Source: Ophiodon elongatus (Eukaryota; Chordata; Actinopteri; Perciformes; Hexagrammidae). Taken from it: 64,000 bases of DNA. Under the pieces are notes generated by a model that did not search any database, was not told the origin of the DNA, and was given only the letters and a program-made list of their open reading frames with translations. The position numbers and the translations under genes were made by a program. This document shows, one piece after another, positions 36,416-49,614 of this stretch; position 1 is the stretch's first letter; each line of letters begins with the position of its first letter. The stretch lies in assembly GCA_016806645.1 (NCBI GenBank), contig JACSYO010002129.1:1960001-2024000 (forward strand), in the 5' to 3' direction.

Positions 36416-39400
36416 TCATTGGCGACTGATGGCACACAGCTCATGAGATGAAGGGCTGAGGGTGAAGCCCACAGCTGGTGTCAGATCCAGTTCCTCCTCT
36501 TTAACTCCAGGTGGAGGAGTGAAACGGAAGCGCTGGAGGAGGGAGGTGAAGAAGAGGAACAGCTCCATTCTGGCCAGATTCTCTCCGATACACGCCCTGC
36601 GACCTGCAAAAACGAAAACTTGCAGCGAGTTAAACTGATTCACATTTTAAGATTTGTAATACATCTGTAATCCTTAAAAACAACATCCTAACAAAGTGGC
36701 TGTACCTGCAGAAAAGGGCATGAAGGCATCTCTCCTGATGAATTTACCCTGCCTATCCAGGAAGTGGGAGGGATTAAAAGAGTGTGGGCTCTCCCATTCG
36801 CTCTCATCATGCAGGACAGAAGTAAGAAGAGGAAACACAGTTGTCCCCTGTAGGCAAAGGAAGAGAAAGCAAGGTGTGTCATTTAGAACCAAAGCACTGC
36901 TTTCAGAGAAGTGTGTGGACTTTTGTGAGCAATTGACCTCTTTGATGAAGAAGCCCTGGATGGTGACGTCTCGGCTAGTTTTGTGAGGAATGGCTATGGG
37001 GGCAATGTTGGCCAGTCTCTGTGTCTCATGGATCACAGCATTAGTGTACGGCATGTTCTTCTTGTCCTCTACTCTGACCTGACGGCTTCCGACCACCCTG
37101 CTCATCTCCTCCTGGACCTGGTCTGGACTCGCATAAAATTGAGATTATATCGGATGAATATGAGTCCACTTTCAATTCCGTTTTTATGTAAACACTGTAA
37201 ACTGAATTTCCCCAGAGACAAGCATGTGGTATATTTTTGCACCTTGAAAATGAGGGTACTTGGCCATGTAAAGTAAACACCACTGAAGTGTATGTCCTGT
37301 GGTATCAGTCCCAGCTGCAAACAGATTCATCACACTGTAGATCAGGTTGTCATCATGATAGTGTGAATCCTGTATTTCAGACTCCTATGACAAACAGAAA
37401 AGAGTGATTAATCAATGAGAAAGTGATCATTATCAGCCTAAGAGTGGATTCACTGGAGTTAGACGCCTCACCTCCAGATTTAGTTTACGAGTCAGGAATG
37501 CATCAACAAAGCATCTGCACATCTCAGGGTTCAAAGTTTCCTTCAGGTCCGCTATTATACTTTTTAGTGCCTGCCTGTTGGCTTCCACATTCTTCATTAT
37601 TATCCTCCAGTTTTTAAGACAAGGGCCCAGACAAGGAAACACGTTGTATATCTGTGATGGAGCAGAATAGAAACAATCTAAAGTTGTAGGATGTTGCTGC
37701 TTTCATTCAAGCAATGTTTTCATTTGGTTTTACATCCGGTTGTTTATCATTTAAAATCAGAAAAATATTTGGAGACTCTTCATTTTACAGGTTTGTAAAT
37801 TGTAAATCATTTGGTAATCATTTTCCACAACCGTTCTCGGACAAGTATAGGTATAATTTAATGTAATAAAATGGTATCCTTCCAAAGAAGTAATTCAAAC
37901 TGATTTACATGGAAAAATGACAAAGATTTGTCTACATACAAATATAAATAATAAACAATGATAATAATAATAAACAAAAATAAAGTTTCCAATAAATAAT
38001 AAACAAATATTTCCTAAAGGAGCCCTAATTTGATATTGCAAAGAATACAACATAACAATATAATGGTGAGAGGGCGTCCTGAGCAGAGAGTGAAGTCACT
38101 CTCCTGTGTTGTAATCGGAGCTTCTCTTTGCTTTGCTTACTCTGTGCCGTCGCCATGTTGAGACCTCAATCATAAATATGCTCCGACTTTTGAATTTAGC
38201 ACCTTTAAGTACAAAATTACACCGTTCTTTCAGGAAATTATTAATTAGGTCATTTTAAAAAAAAAAAAGTTAAAACCTGACAAATATTTTTCTACCACTT
38301 ATAAACATCTACAACACCAGCACAATTAATCCCTTAAGCCTTGGGTTAAACAAGTATGTAATATACACAGCAATGAAAAAATGTATTCATCAGTAATCAT
38401 CAGAAGTCACTCAATGTGAAATCACTCCGTAGTACCAGGATGGAGGCTGTTCCTAACAGTCGGATGGTCTCGTGGTCTCTTTCCACCATGGCTCGGAAGA
38501 CAGGGTCTTTGTATTCAAACCTCTTTCCAAACATGATAGCTGATATAACATTTGAAGCTGCATAATGAATTGTCAGGGCGTTGTTGAAGGCTTTACCTGG
38601 GAAAATATAGAGTTCGATAGTCAGTGTAACTTATTCAAAGGAGTGCTGTATAAACCCAAGGGCAGTGTTTTGGATGTGGGAATGTTACCTGCATGCTGTT
38701 CAAATTCTCCAATTAGGTTGTGACATTCCTCGATGATTTTCCCTTCACTAAGCTTTTTGCCCATCCCAAAATCTCTAAGCGTAGTTAGAGCAAAACGCCT
38801 CATTTCTTTCCACGAGTCACCGTTGGAAAATAGTATGCCTGGAAGCAAAAGTTGTTTGCTTGTTAAGACATCATCAAAAACCGGCGAATAAAAACAAGCA
38901 AACATGACTTTACCGTGTCCTTTGTTGACATCATAGAATATGGGAGTGACCTCTCGGCCCCCAAACTCCTCAGCGTGGTTGACCAGAGCCTGTTTGACCG
39001 TCCTGTATCCTGCCAGGACCACCGTCCTCTTCAGACCTAAGTAGACTGTGAACATTGGTCCATATATTTTGGATAGCTAAAAGATTGAGGCGGGTAAAAG
39101 AGAGGGTCATAGTCCTACACAAATAATGTTATTTACTGCAATTCATTGACCAATACTGAAAACATAGAAAAACATATAACTTTCTTATCGTCTATCAAAG
39201 CATTGGGAAGAACACAATTCTCACATCAACAAGACAGCTGTCCAGTCTCTTGAGATCCACCTGAGGCAAGTTACCAAGCAGGGGAAGAGGTTTAGGTCCA
39301 GGAGGCTCCCTCTTCTTGTCTTGGGAAATCACGCTGGAGTGAAAAAGCTGGAAGACCAGAAGGCACACGATGGCCACCAACAGGCATACTGAAGTGGAGG

Positions 39401-39428
39401 ACTGGAACAGATCTTCCAACATGCTCAT
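36416..39428 (-). CDS. cyp2k: cytochrome P450 family 2, CYP2K-like (copy E)
   Basis: Exons: 39225-39428, 38914-39076, 38689-38838, 38436-38596, 37472-37651, 37243-37384, 36938-37122, 36706-36847, 36416-36603. Total 1515 nt, 504 residues, in frame. Start MSMLEDLFQS was chosen because it aligns with D and F; an upstream in-frame ATG at 39461 would add 11 residues. Motifs: anchor, PPGPKPLP, AGTDTTGHT in exon 6, ETQR in exon 7, FSAGRRACIGE with Cys at about 447. Exon 7 is the normal 185 nt, unlike D. Intron 4 has an extra tract of about 100 bases (37737-37838) that D lacks. Confidence 0.9.
37737..37838. repeat. copy-E-specific insert with short inverted ends
   Basis: Absent from the matching site in copy D (about 25123). 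It starts CGGTTGT and has ACAACCG near its right end, a 7-base inverted pair. This could be a tiny MITE, but D may equally have lost it. Confidence 0.5.
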
Positions 39429-40594
39429 ATTGTCACTTGGTCGGCAACCCTTTTTAAGCAAGCTGTTTTTAACGTTAACTGAAGGGATAAATATCTGCTT
39501 GTCACAGACAGGGCTTCGAGTTTCAGAAACTGAAGTTTCTGCAGAGAGGTCCCCGCCCCTTTAACACTCTGCTACGCAGGTGGGAAGGATTAGATCAGCC
39601 AATCCCATATCTGATCAAACTGTCAATCATGATTAATCTATTGAAATTGGAGATCAGGAAGAAAAGAAAAGAAAAGAGGAAAACTCAAAGAAAAGAGATT
39701 AAAAAAACAGGATAGGCAAAGTGTTTATGAGCCATGGAGGGAAACAACTTATATGTAGAAGCTTGGAACCGAAAACAAGTTTTACTTGTTGGTTGACAAG
39801 TAAACCAACAATTAAAAACAAAGTTTACTGCTTTGTCATATCAGCAAATATAGGCAGCACATATAAATATAGGCAGCATATCTATTCATGTGCAGCACAA
39901 GGGCATCAATTTACATGTGGTAAAGTGTGGTATTGGAACAAATGTTTGGTTTCGGGGTTATCAATTTGTTTATTGCAAGCACTTTGTTGCGGCTGTCTGG
40001 CCGTGTGCTCTCGCGACGGTCCCGGCTTCGTCCACTCTCTCGTTCTCCCCCGCCTTCGTCGTTCCTGCGGGTTTTAAAAGGAGAGAGACACAATCCCAGT
40101 TTGCCTGCAGCTGAGGCTGATCAGACCTCTACTGGCACCTTTCCCTGAACCACTCCCCCACTCCGTTCCCTCCGCAGCTGAGCATCAACCACGCCCCGCC
40201 ACCACAGCTTGGAACCGAAAACAAGCATTACTTGTTGGTTTACCAGTAAACCCAAGTAAAAACAGGGGTTACTGCTTTGTCATATCGGCAAATATAGGCA
40301 GCACATATAAATATAGAAAGCACATATATTTATGTGCAGCACATAGGCATCAATTTACATGTGGTAAAGTATGGCAGATGCCATGTATTGGAACAAATGT
40401 TTGGTTTTATTAAAATAAAATAAAGTGAGTACACTTGTTCGTTCGTCCATGATTGTCGACAATGTGTTGCGGAGCAGCTGCTTTAGATGAGTGCGCAACA
40501 CATGGTGTCCGTGATTGTAGGTGAGACATCGCAGCAGTGCATTTTGGAGGAATTAGAAACTTGCTTGAGGCAAATTTGTTTTCTCTTTGTTTCG
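39429..40594. repeat. spacer upstream of copy E with internal duplication and GC-rich insert
   Basis: The tract at 39760-39954 (AGCTTGGAACCGAAAACAAG and on) is repeated at 40207-40410. The two copies are parted by a GC-rich insert at 39955-40206. In the D spacer the tract occurs once (27070-27265) with no insert. No gene was recognised; the ORFs at 39721-40148 cross the insert border. Confidence 0.65.
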
Positions 40595-41295
40595 GCTTTT
40601 ACTCTCCGACGAAGAGCAGCACGAGAAGCTGTGTGTCAGACAGTCTGAACGGGAGTTGCAGTGAAGTGAGTCGCCGCTTGAAATTTAATGCTCCTCTATT
40701 CGTGGTGTTACGGTCTGGGGTTTGGACGGCCCAAAAGCACGGAGATATACCTATATTTAAGCAATGATTTGACCAATTTGATATAACAAGTCAAAAACAA
40801 CATTATTTTGTACATTATATGTAATCAAATAATAAAATCTGAAGTTACACTACTGTACTGTTTTTAAATTGAAAAGGGGTTCGGAAATTATAATATTATC
40901 TAATAATAATCTGTAATAAAAATGTCCTTAATTGGTTAGCTAAAATTTCCACTGGATTCTTGTTCAGGATGAACCCATATATGTCCATGTCAGATTTCAT
41001 TTGATTTTACTGTACAGTTTGAGAAAATTAAAGGTAAAATTGTAAATATTGTAATTTTCAAACCCCTTTTCAATTTTAAACAGTACAGTAGTGTAACTTC
41101 GGATTTTCATTATTATTGGATTTCATATAACGTACAAAATGTTGTTTTTGACTTGTCATATCGAATTGGACAAATTATTGCTTAAATATAGGTCTATCTA
41201 CATGCTTTTTGGGCTACCCAAACCCCGTACAGTAATACCACGAATAAAGGAGCATTACATTTCAAGCGGTGGCTGGCTGGACCGCAGTGAGCAGA
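40595..41295. repeat. second foldback locus, rearranged
   Basis: The left part (about 40600-40915) matches 27645-27950 of the D spacer. The right part (about 41045-41290) is its reverse complement. GCCGCTTGAAAT near 40671 pairs with ATTTCAAGCGGTGG near 41258, and GAAAAGGGGTT near 40875 with AACCCCTTTTC near 41062. A left-arm remnant of the 28000-28557 foldback lies in the centre (about 40960-41040). Confidence 0.75.
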
Positions 41296-41952
41296 CCACA
41301 GAGCCATAACGTAATGCACAGCAGACTACAGGGCAGCTCAAAACTGCAGCCTGTACAAAGGAACCATGTGCTAAATAAAAGTTAGGCAGAAGAAGCATTA
41401 GGGTGGACGATCTACTGACCAAATCGTAGTTTAAAAGCAATTTTAATGTATTTTTCCCTTTGTCAAGTCCTTAGAATTATTACTTTCCAATCAAAAAACA
41501 TTGAAGACAACAGTAAGTCCAGTATTTCCAGGGACTAGGTTATAGATATAGACAAGTCTTCATTTACTTATAGTGGGCTTATTACGTGATGTGATTTTTG
41601 CAATTGTATGTAATATAAGAACGTAAAACCGTGACAAATTAAAATCTACAAAACCAAATACATTAATTTGTCAAAATAATCAACAATGACCTGGAAGCAG
41701 AAATATAGGCTAATAAAGTCGTGTCCAGCTAAGTGTGTGTGTTTTCTTTTGTAATTTTGACAGTTTCAACAATCTGTCGGAATTTGGATGTATATGCACT
41801 TATTTAGAGTGAGACTGTTGTATATTTACAGAAATAGCTTTACTTTTCTGGCTGTTCAGTGTGTTCTGCTGCGTGTGAGGGTGAGTTAAACAATAGGCAT
41901 GTCATGGCCACATACAGTTACAGTGTATAATGCCATGCTTCAGCTCTCTTCC

Positions 41953-44900
41953 TCATTGGCGACTGACGGCACACAGCTCATGAGGTGAAGGGCTGAGGGT
42001 GAAGCCCACAGCTGGTGTCAGATCCAGTTCCTCCTCTTTAACTCCAGGTGGAGGAGTGAAACGGAAGCGCTGGAGGAGGGAGGTGAAGAAGAGGAACAGC
42101 TCCATTTTAGCCAGACTTTCTCCCAGACACGCTCTGCGACCTGCAAGAGCGAAGAGATTTGCAAAAAGTTAAACTGGATCACACTGTGTAAAAATGATCT
42201 GTAATCCCTAAAATACAAAATCCTGACAAAGTTGTTGTACCTGCAGAAAAGGGCATGAAGGCATCTCTCCTGATGAATTTACCCTCCCTATCCAGGAAGT
42301 GGGAGGGATTAAAAGAGTGTGGGCTCTCCCATTCGCTCTCATCATGCAGGACAGAAGTAAGAAGAGGAAACACAGTCGTCCCCTGTAGGCAAAAGAAGAG
42401 AGAGCAAGGTGTATAAAGTCTCAGAATGAAAGAACTTTCTCACCTTTTCAGACGTTGATGAACATTTTATTATTATTGTTTGTTCGCATTGTTGATTGTT
42501 TTTATTGTGTCATCTATTGTACTTCTTCTCCGTGAATCGCTACCTTAACGTGGTGGAGGAGTTTGAGTGGCTCAGTGATCCTGGGAGCTATGTTGTCCGG
42601 GGTATCAGCCCCTGGTAGGGTCTCCCAAGACAAACAGGTCGCAGGGGAGAGTCCAGACTAAGAGCGGTTCAAAAACCCCAATGAACAGCAGCCCACGGAG
42701 TACAGCCACCTCGCCCGGACCAGGGAAACCGGGGCACCCTCCCGGAGCCAGACCCGGGAGGGGAGCTCGTAGGCGAGCGTCTGGTGGCCGGGCCTTCGCC
42801 CATGGGGCCCAGTCGGGCTCAGCCCGAAGAAACATCATGGAGCAGCCACCCTGTGGACCCACCACCCACAGGGATAAGCATCGGGGTCGGGTGCTATGTG
42901 GACCGGGCGGCAGGCCGGGCTGGGGGCCTGGGCGAGCTGATCGCCGGCGGCATAGACTAGCTCTAGGGACGTGGAACGTCACCTCGCTAGCGAGGAAAGA
43001 GCCGGAGCTGGTGCGGGAGGTGGAGCGGTACCAGCTAGATATAGTTGGCCTCACCTCCACGCACAGCACTGGCTCTGGAACCAAGCTCCTGGAGAAAGGT
43101 TGGACTTTGTCCTTTTCTGGAGTTGCCCAGGGTGAGAGGCGCCGGGCGGGAGTGGGGATACTCACGAGCCCCCGGCTGAGCGCCGGCGTGTTGGAGTTCT
43201 ACCCGGGAAGCGAGAGGGTCGCCTCCCTGCGCCTGCGGGTTGCGGGGAGTAAGGCTCTGACTGTTGTTTGTGCTTATGCACCGAACAGCAGTTCAGAGTA
43301 TCCGGCCTTCTTGGAGTCGGTGGGAGGGGTCCTGGAAAGGGCGCCTCCTGCTGACTCCATAGTTCTCCTGGGAGACTTCAACGCTCACGTGGGCAGCGAC
43401 AGAGAAACCTGGCGGGGGGTGATTGGGAGGAACGGCTTGCCTGATCTGAACCCGAGTGGTGTCTCGCTGTTGGACTTCTGTGCTAGCCACGGTTTGTCAA
43501 TAACGAACACCATGTTCGAACATAGGGTGGCTCATAAGTGTACCTGGTACCAGAACACCTTAGGCCGTAGATCAATGATCGACTTTGTAATCGTTTCATC
43601 TGATCTGCGGCCGTATGTCTTGGACACTCGGGTGAAGAGAGGAGCAGAGCTGTCAACTGATCACCACCTGGTGGTGAGTTGGATTAGATGGCGGGGGAAT
43701 CGGCTGGAGAGACCCGGCAAGCCCAAACGTGTAGTGAGGGTGAACTGAGAACGTCTGGCGGAGGATCCTGTCCGGGAGGTCTTCAACTCCCACCTCCGGA
43801 AGAACTTCTCACACATCCCAAGGGAGGCTGGGGACATGGAATCCGAGTGGACCATGTTCAAAGCCTCTATTGTGGACGCGGCCACTAGGAGCTGTGGTCG
43901 GAAGGTCACCGGTGCTTGTCGTGGCGGTAACCCGAGAACCCGGTGGTGGACACCGGGGGTGAGGGAAGCCGTCAAACTGAAGAAGGAGGCCTTTCGGGCC
44001 TGGTTGGCTCGGGGGTCTCCTGAAACAGCTGAGAGGTACCGGCAGGCCAAAAGGGCTGCAGCTGCGGTGGTCGCGGACGCTAAAACTCGGGCATGGGAGG
44101 AGTTCGGGAGGCCATGGAGAAGGACTTTCGGTTGGCCTCAAGGAAGTTCTGGCAAACCATCCGACGGCTCAGGAAGGGAAAGCAGGGCTTACCCCAGGCT
44201 GTGCTCAGCACGGGGGTGGAACTGCTGACCCGGACGGGGGACATCGTCGGGCGGTGGAAAGAGCACTTTGAGGAACTCCTAAGCCCGGCCAACATGTCCT
44301 CTAGAGAGGAGGCAGCGCCTGAAGACTTGGGGGGGGTCGCATCCATATCCTTGGCAGAGGCCACTAAGGTGGTCAATAAGCTCCTTGGTGGCAAGGCGCC
44401 GGGGGTGGATGAGATTCGCCCTGAGATGCTGAAGGCGCTGGACGTTGTTGGGCTGTCTTGGCTGACACGCCTTTTCAATGTCGCATGGGGGTCGGGAACA
44501 GTGCCCATGGACTGGCAGACCGGGGTGGTGGTTCCCATTTTCAGAAAGGGGGACCGGAGAGTGTGCTCGAATTATCGGGGTATCACACTACTCAGCCTCT
44601 CGGGGAAAATGTATGCCAGGGTGCTGGAAAGGAGGCTCCGACCGATTGTTGAACCTCGGATTCAAGAGGAGCAGTGCAGATTCCGTCCCGGTCGTGGAAC
44701 AGTGGACCAGTTCTTTACCCTCGCAAGACTACTGGAGGGGCTCTGGGAGTTTGCCCAACCAGTCTACATGTGTTTTGTGGACTTGGAGAAGGCCTTCGAC
44801 CGGGTCCCTCGGGGGTTTTTGTGGGGGTGCTGCGGGAGTATGGGGTGCCGGACCCGTTACAACGGGCCATCCGGTCTCTGTACGACTGCAGTAGGAGCTG

Positions 44901-47900
44901 TGTTCGTATTCTCTGCAATAAGTCAGACGCGTTCCCGGTGGTGTTGGCCTCCGCCAGGGCTGCCCTTTATCACCGGTCCTGTTCGTGACTTTCATGGACA
45001 GGATATCTAGACGTAGCCGGGGGGAGGAGAACGTCGGGTTCGGGGGTCTCAGGATCGCCTCTCTGCTGTTCGCAGATGATGTGGTCCTGTTAACCTCTTC
45101 GGACCATGACCTCCAGCATTCACTGGGGCGATTTGCAGCTGAGTGTGACGCGGCGGGGATGAGGGTAAGCACATCCAAATCCGAGGCCATGGTGCTCTGC
45201 CGGAAACCGGTGGATTGTTCCCTCCGGGTGGGGACGCAGTGCCTGCCGCAAGCGAAGGAGTTCAAGTATCTCGGGGTCTTGTTCACGAGTGAGGGTAAGA
45301 TGGAGCGGGAGATCGACCGGCGGATTGGTGCGGCTGCAGCAGTAAAACAGGCGCTGCACCGGACCGTCTTGGTGAAGAGGGAGCTGAGCCGGAAGGCAAA
45401 GCTCTCAATTTACTGGGCGGTCTACGTTCCGACCCTCACCTATGGTCACGAACTCTGGGTCGTGACCGAAAGAACGAGGTCTCGGATACAAGCGGCCGAA
45501 ATGAGTTTTCTCCGTAAGGTGGCCGGGCTCAGCCTTAGAGATAGGGTAAGGAGCTCGGGCATCAGGAGGGAACTTGGAGTTGAGGCGCTACTCCTTCGTA
45601 TCGAAAGGAGTCAGCTGAGGTGGTTCGGGCATCTGATCAGGATGCCTCCTGGACGCCTCCCGTTAGAGGTTTTCCAGGCACGCCCAGCTGGTAGGAGGCC
45701 CCGGGGAAGACCCAGGACACGCTGGAGGGATTATATCTCCCAGCTGGCCTGGGAACGCCTCGGGATCCCCCAGAACGAGCTGGAACGAGTTGCGGGTGAG
45801 AGGGAAGCCTGGGTCGGCCTGCTAGGCCTGCTGCCACCGCGACCCGACCCCGGATAAGCGGAGGAAAATGGATGGATGGATGATCTATTGTACTGTTTTA
45901 TCATTGTTTAAATTTGACCTTAGTTTGTCTCGCTATCGTTGGACTTTCTGTGTTATTTTGCTTTTGCGTGTTTTGTCTGTCAAATCACTTCGTAAACTCT
46001 GTTTTTAAAGGTTCTATATAAATAAAGTTATTATTATTATTATCATCATTATTTTCAGCAAAAACAATTATAGATGTGAGCAATTGACCTCTTTGATGAA
46101 GAAGCCCTGGAAGGTGACGTCTCGGCTGGTTTTGTGAGGAATGGCCATGGGGATAATGTTGGCCAGTCTCTGTGTCTCATGGATCACAGCATCAGTGTAC
46201 GGCATGTTCTTCCTGTCCTCTACCTGGACCGGACGGCTTCCTACCACCCTATTCAGCTCCTCCTGGACCTGGTCTGGACTCACATATTAACAAATTAATA
46301 TTCTTTGACTGCATTCGATCAAGACTAGTCCACAGCTATGCAACCTCTGAAGCTGTGGCCTACTCTGAGTTATTTGCTAATGTCAGCATTCTAACACGTT
46401 TACAATATATTATATTTCCTGAAACTGGCATGAACATCAAGCCACTACAAAACAATCTATAAAAACAATTAAAAGTTCTCTTCTTTTGAACTTGTCTATG
46501 TCAAGTAGACTATTTAAGGGCATCTACAGGTGGAAAAATAAATGCACACCAACGAGCCTCATCCCTCTCTTTACCTTGTATATGTGGATATTTAGCCATA
46601 AGCAGCAAACTCCATCTCAGTGTAGTCGCTGTGGTATCAGTACCAGCTGAAAACAGGTTGGTCACTGTGAATATCAAGTTCTTCTCATTGTAGTGAGTGT
46701 CCGTAACACACGAGTCCTAATAGAAAGAACGCTTCATTAAATATGCACAACATTAGCTCTTCTTGATGAATGAAAACTGCAAAAACATCGTCTTACCTCC
46801 TCCTTCTGCTTCCGGATCAGAAAACGGTCGACAAGCCCCCTGCAGAAGTCAGGGTCCAGGGTCTCTTTCAGACGCATGATTAATTCTTTGACATCTCCGA
46901 CAGTCATCACAATATTTTTTAATAACAGCTGCCGTTTTTGTATCCAACCGACCAGCCTGGGAAACATGTTGTAAAGCTGTGACGTAACAGTGAAAACAGC
47001 AAAGATTAGTGAAGACAATGTACACCAAACAACTACCCAAGTAGAATTCATAGAACAATAAAAAATTACACATTAGACAGCAAGATTTGTTCCATGTGCC
47101 CCATTACGTACAGTATATGTATTCATAAAGTGTATATTTAGCATTTAGACAGACTTTTGATCAGTTATTTGACACAGTTAAATAATCAGCAAAATACCTC
47201 CAGTTTACATCCATTGCACACTATGTAAAGATATAATTGATGTTTACCTAAGCCTTAATCAAAAAACTGAGAGTACTAGCCTAATTCTTGTGAAAAGGTC
47301 TGCACACAATACTCAGCCTTCCATGGACCATACAGATGTACAGTGCATCTGTAGAGTATTCATAGCGCTTCACTTTTTGTTTTTGCTTTATTCCAAAATG
47401 GATTAAATAAATGTTTTTCCTCAAAATTCTACACACGTGATTTTTTTCGTTCTTTATTTTTAATAGATTTGCAAAAATTTTAAACAAACTTTTTTCACTT
47501 TGTCATTATGGGGTATTGTGTGTAGAATTTTGAGGAAAAAAAATATTTAATCCATTTTGGAATAAGGCTGTAACATAACTAAATGTGGAAAAAGTGCAGC
47601 GCCGTGAATACTTTCCAGATGCACTGCATGAATCTACTGCTATAAAATGCTGATGCTGTTTTCCTTTCTGCACAATCTTTCACAGTTTCGTCAGCTACCA
47701 TTGCTTGTGTGCAATCCCCTTAAAACTGCAGCAATTTAAAAAGCAAATATGAAGCTCACCTGGATTTGTGCAGAGCCCACAATGCGTATGTTTTCATTGG
47801 CTCTTCTCACCATGTTTTGGAATCGGGGGTCATTGTATTCAAACCTGCTGCCGTACACAATAGCGGCGATGATATTGGATGTTGCATGATTTACCGGGCA

Positions 47901-49553
47901 TGCTGTATCAAATGGTTTCCCTGTGAAATGGCAGTGGCGGATAAGGAAATTATTAAGATGTAAGAGCAAAAGGAAAAGTGCCATCTCATACTATTAAAGC
48001 AAACCTCACCATGACTTACGCTGGCTACACAAAAAGTAAAATATGGGGCATGATTTGAGCACAGCGTACCACAAAAGGTGTCCTGATATGATAAATAACA
48101 AACCGTGTGGAGGAATTGTCACTCGGCATTAAGATGTGACCTGTTATTTTGTGTAGAAAACCCTGTCCCACTTGTATCAACTCCATACCGTTGTAGTTTT
48201 CAAACACTTGGTTCAGATGGTGGCATTCCTCCAAGATTTTATGCTCAGAGAGTCTTTTGCCCATTCCAAAGTCTCTGAGGGTGGTGATGGCGAAACGTCG
48301 CATCTCTTTCCATGATTCTCCATTTGCAAACAGAATTCCTATCAAGCATGACATGCATTGAATCTGTACTCGTCATGTGGATATCATTAGATACAACACT
48401 CATCAGTGATCAAATACAATGTTATTTGTGCTCTTGATTCTACTATAATTGTTTATTTATATTTTTTGGTTCTGTGCTAAAAAGTAAACACACTGTATAT
48501 TAAAGAGTATGTAAAGGTAGATCATACCATGACCTTGATTAAAATCATAAAAGATCGGGGCGATGTCTCTGTCTCCAAACTCTTCTGCATAGCTGACCAG
48601 AGCCTCTTTGACTGCCTTGTAGCCAGCCAGGACCACCACTTTAGAGGTCCCAAAGTAGACCGTAAAGACAGAACCATGTTTCTTTGAAAGCTGTAAAAAA
48701 AAAAGAAAAAAATTATATATAAAAATACCAGTCAAAAGTTTGGACACACGTGGTATGTTGTTTTTTCTTTCCTTCAATGATGACAATTTGAGAGACAAAA
48801 AGAGTATAATTCAGACACTAAAATTATTATTTATATTTGTAATAGTTTTGGCCCCAAGAAGAAGAAGAATAAGCCAAAGTCCCCACAGTGTTACATGCCA
48901 GGGGAAAATACTTTTGAATTCGCATAAATTACTCAAGCTCATTCTTGAAACACAATGGTGCTTGCATTTGGGCTCTAAATATTTTGGGCCCTCTGCAGCA
49001 TACTCAGTAGTGGGATTCAATAGTTTTACACTGAGATTTGTTTGACCATCTGATATTCATTGATCCAATTCCAATACTGCTAACCCCATATACTAACCTT
49101 CTATTTCTATTGTGACGTTTTAAGAATAGCTGTTAATATTAACACACCTGTTAATATTCCATCTTTTTACAGGCATTTTAGTGCACTTGACACAGAAACA
49201 GTAACTTTATTCCTTTTTTAAATCCACCCTTTTTGATGCCAAGCTTCCAATTAATTTTACCAATGACTGGTGATTCCTTCTATTCTCATTCAACTGTTGC
49301 TAAGAGGATCTTTTTCTCTTTCGGCCCTTTCAATTGTCAGTCTGCTCTAACCGTTGAATAGCGTTTTGTTCTCCATGTACAAAACACAACTTTTCTTTAC
49401 AAACCCTTTCATACAAAATAACATATTTGTGAAGAGGACTTTCTACAACCTAAAAGCATGACAAATACATGACAAATACAGAGCAGTCCTCTCAGCCATC
49501 CTGTAGCGGCTGGGAGCGGAACAAGGCTTTAGTGGATCAAGCTTTTGACTGAG

Positions 49554-49614
<61 letters not shown>

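Noticed and set aside
42681..45857. Host gene resembling endonuclease/CFDP2-like proteins
   Set aside because: The frames form one APE-type LINE with target-site duplication and frame breaks, inside a P450 intron.
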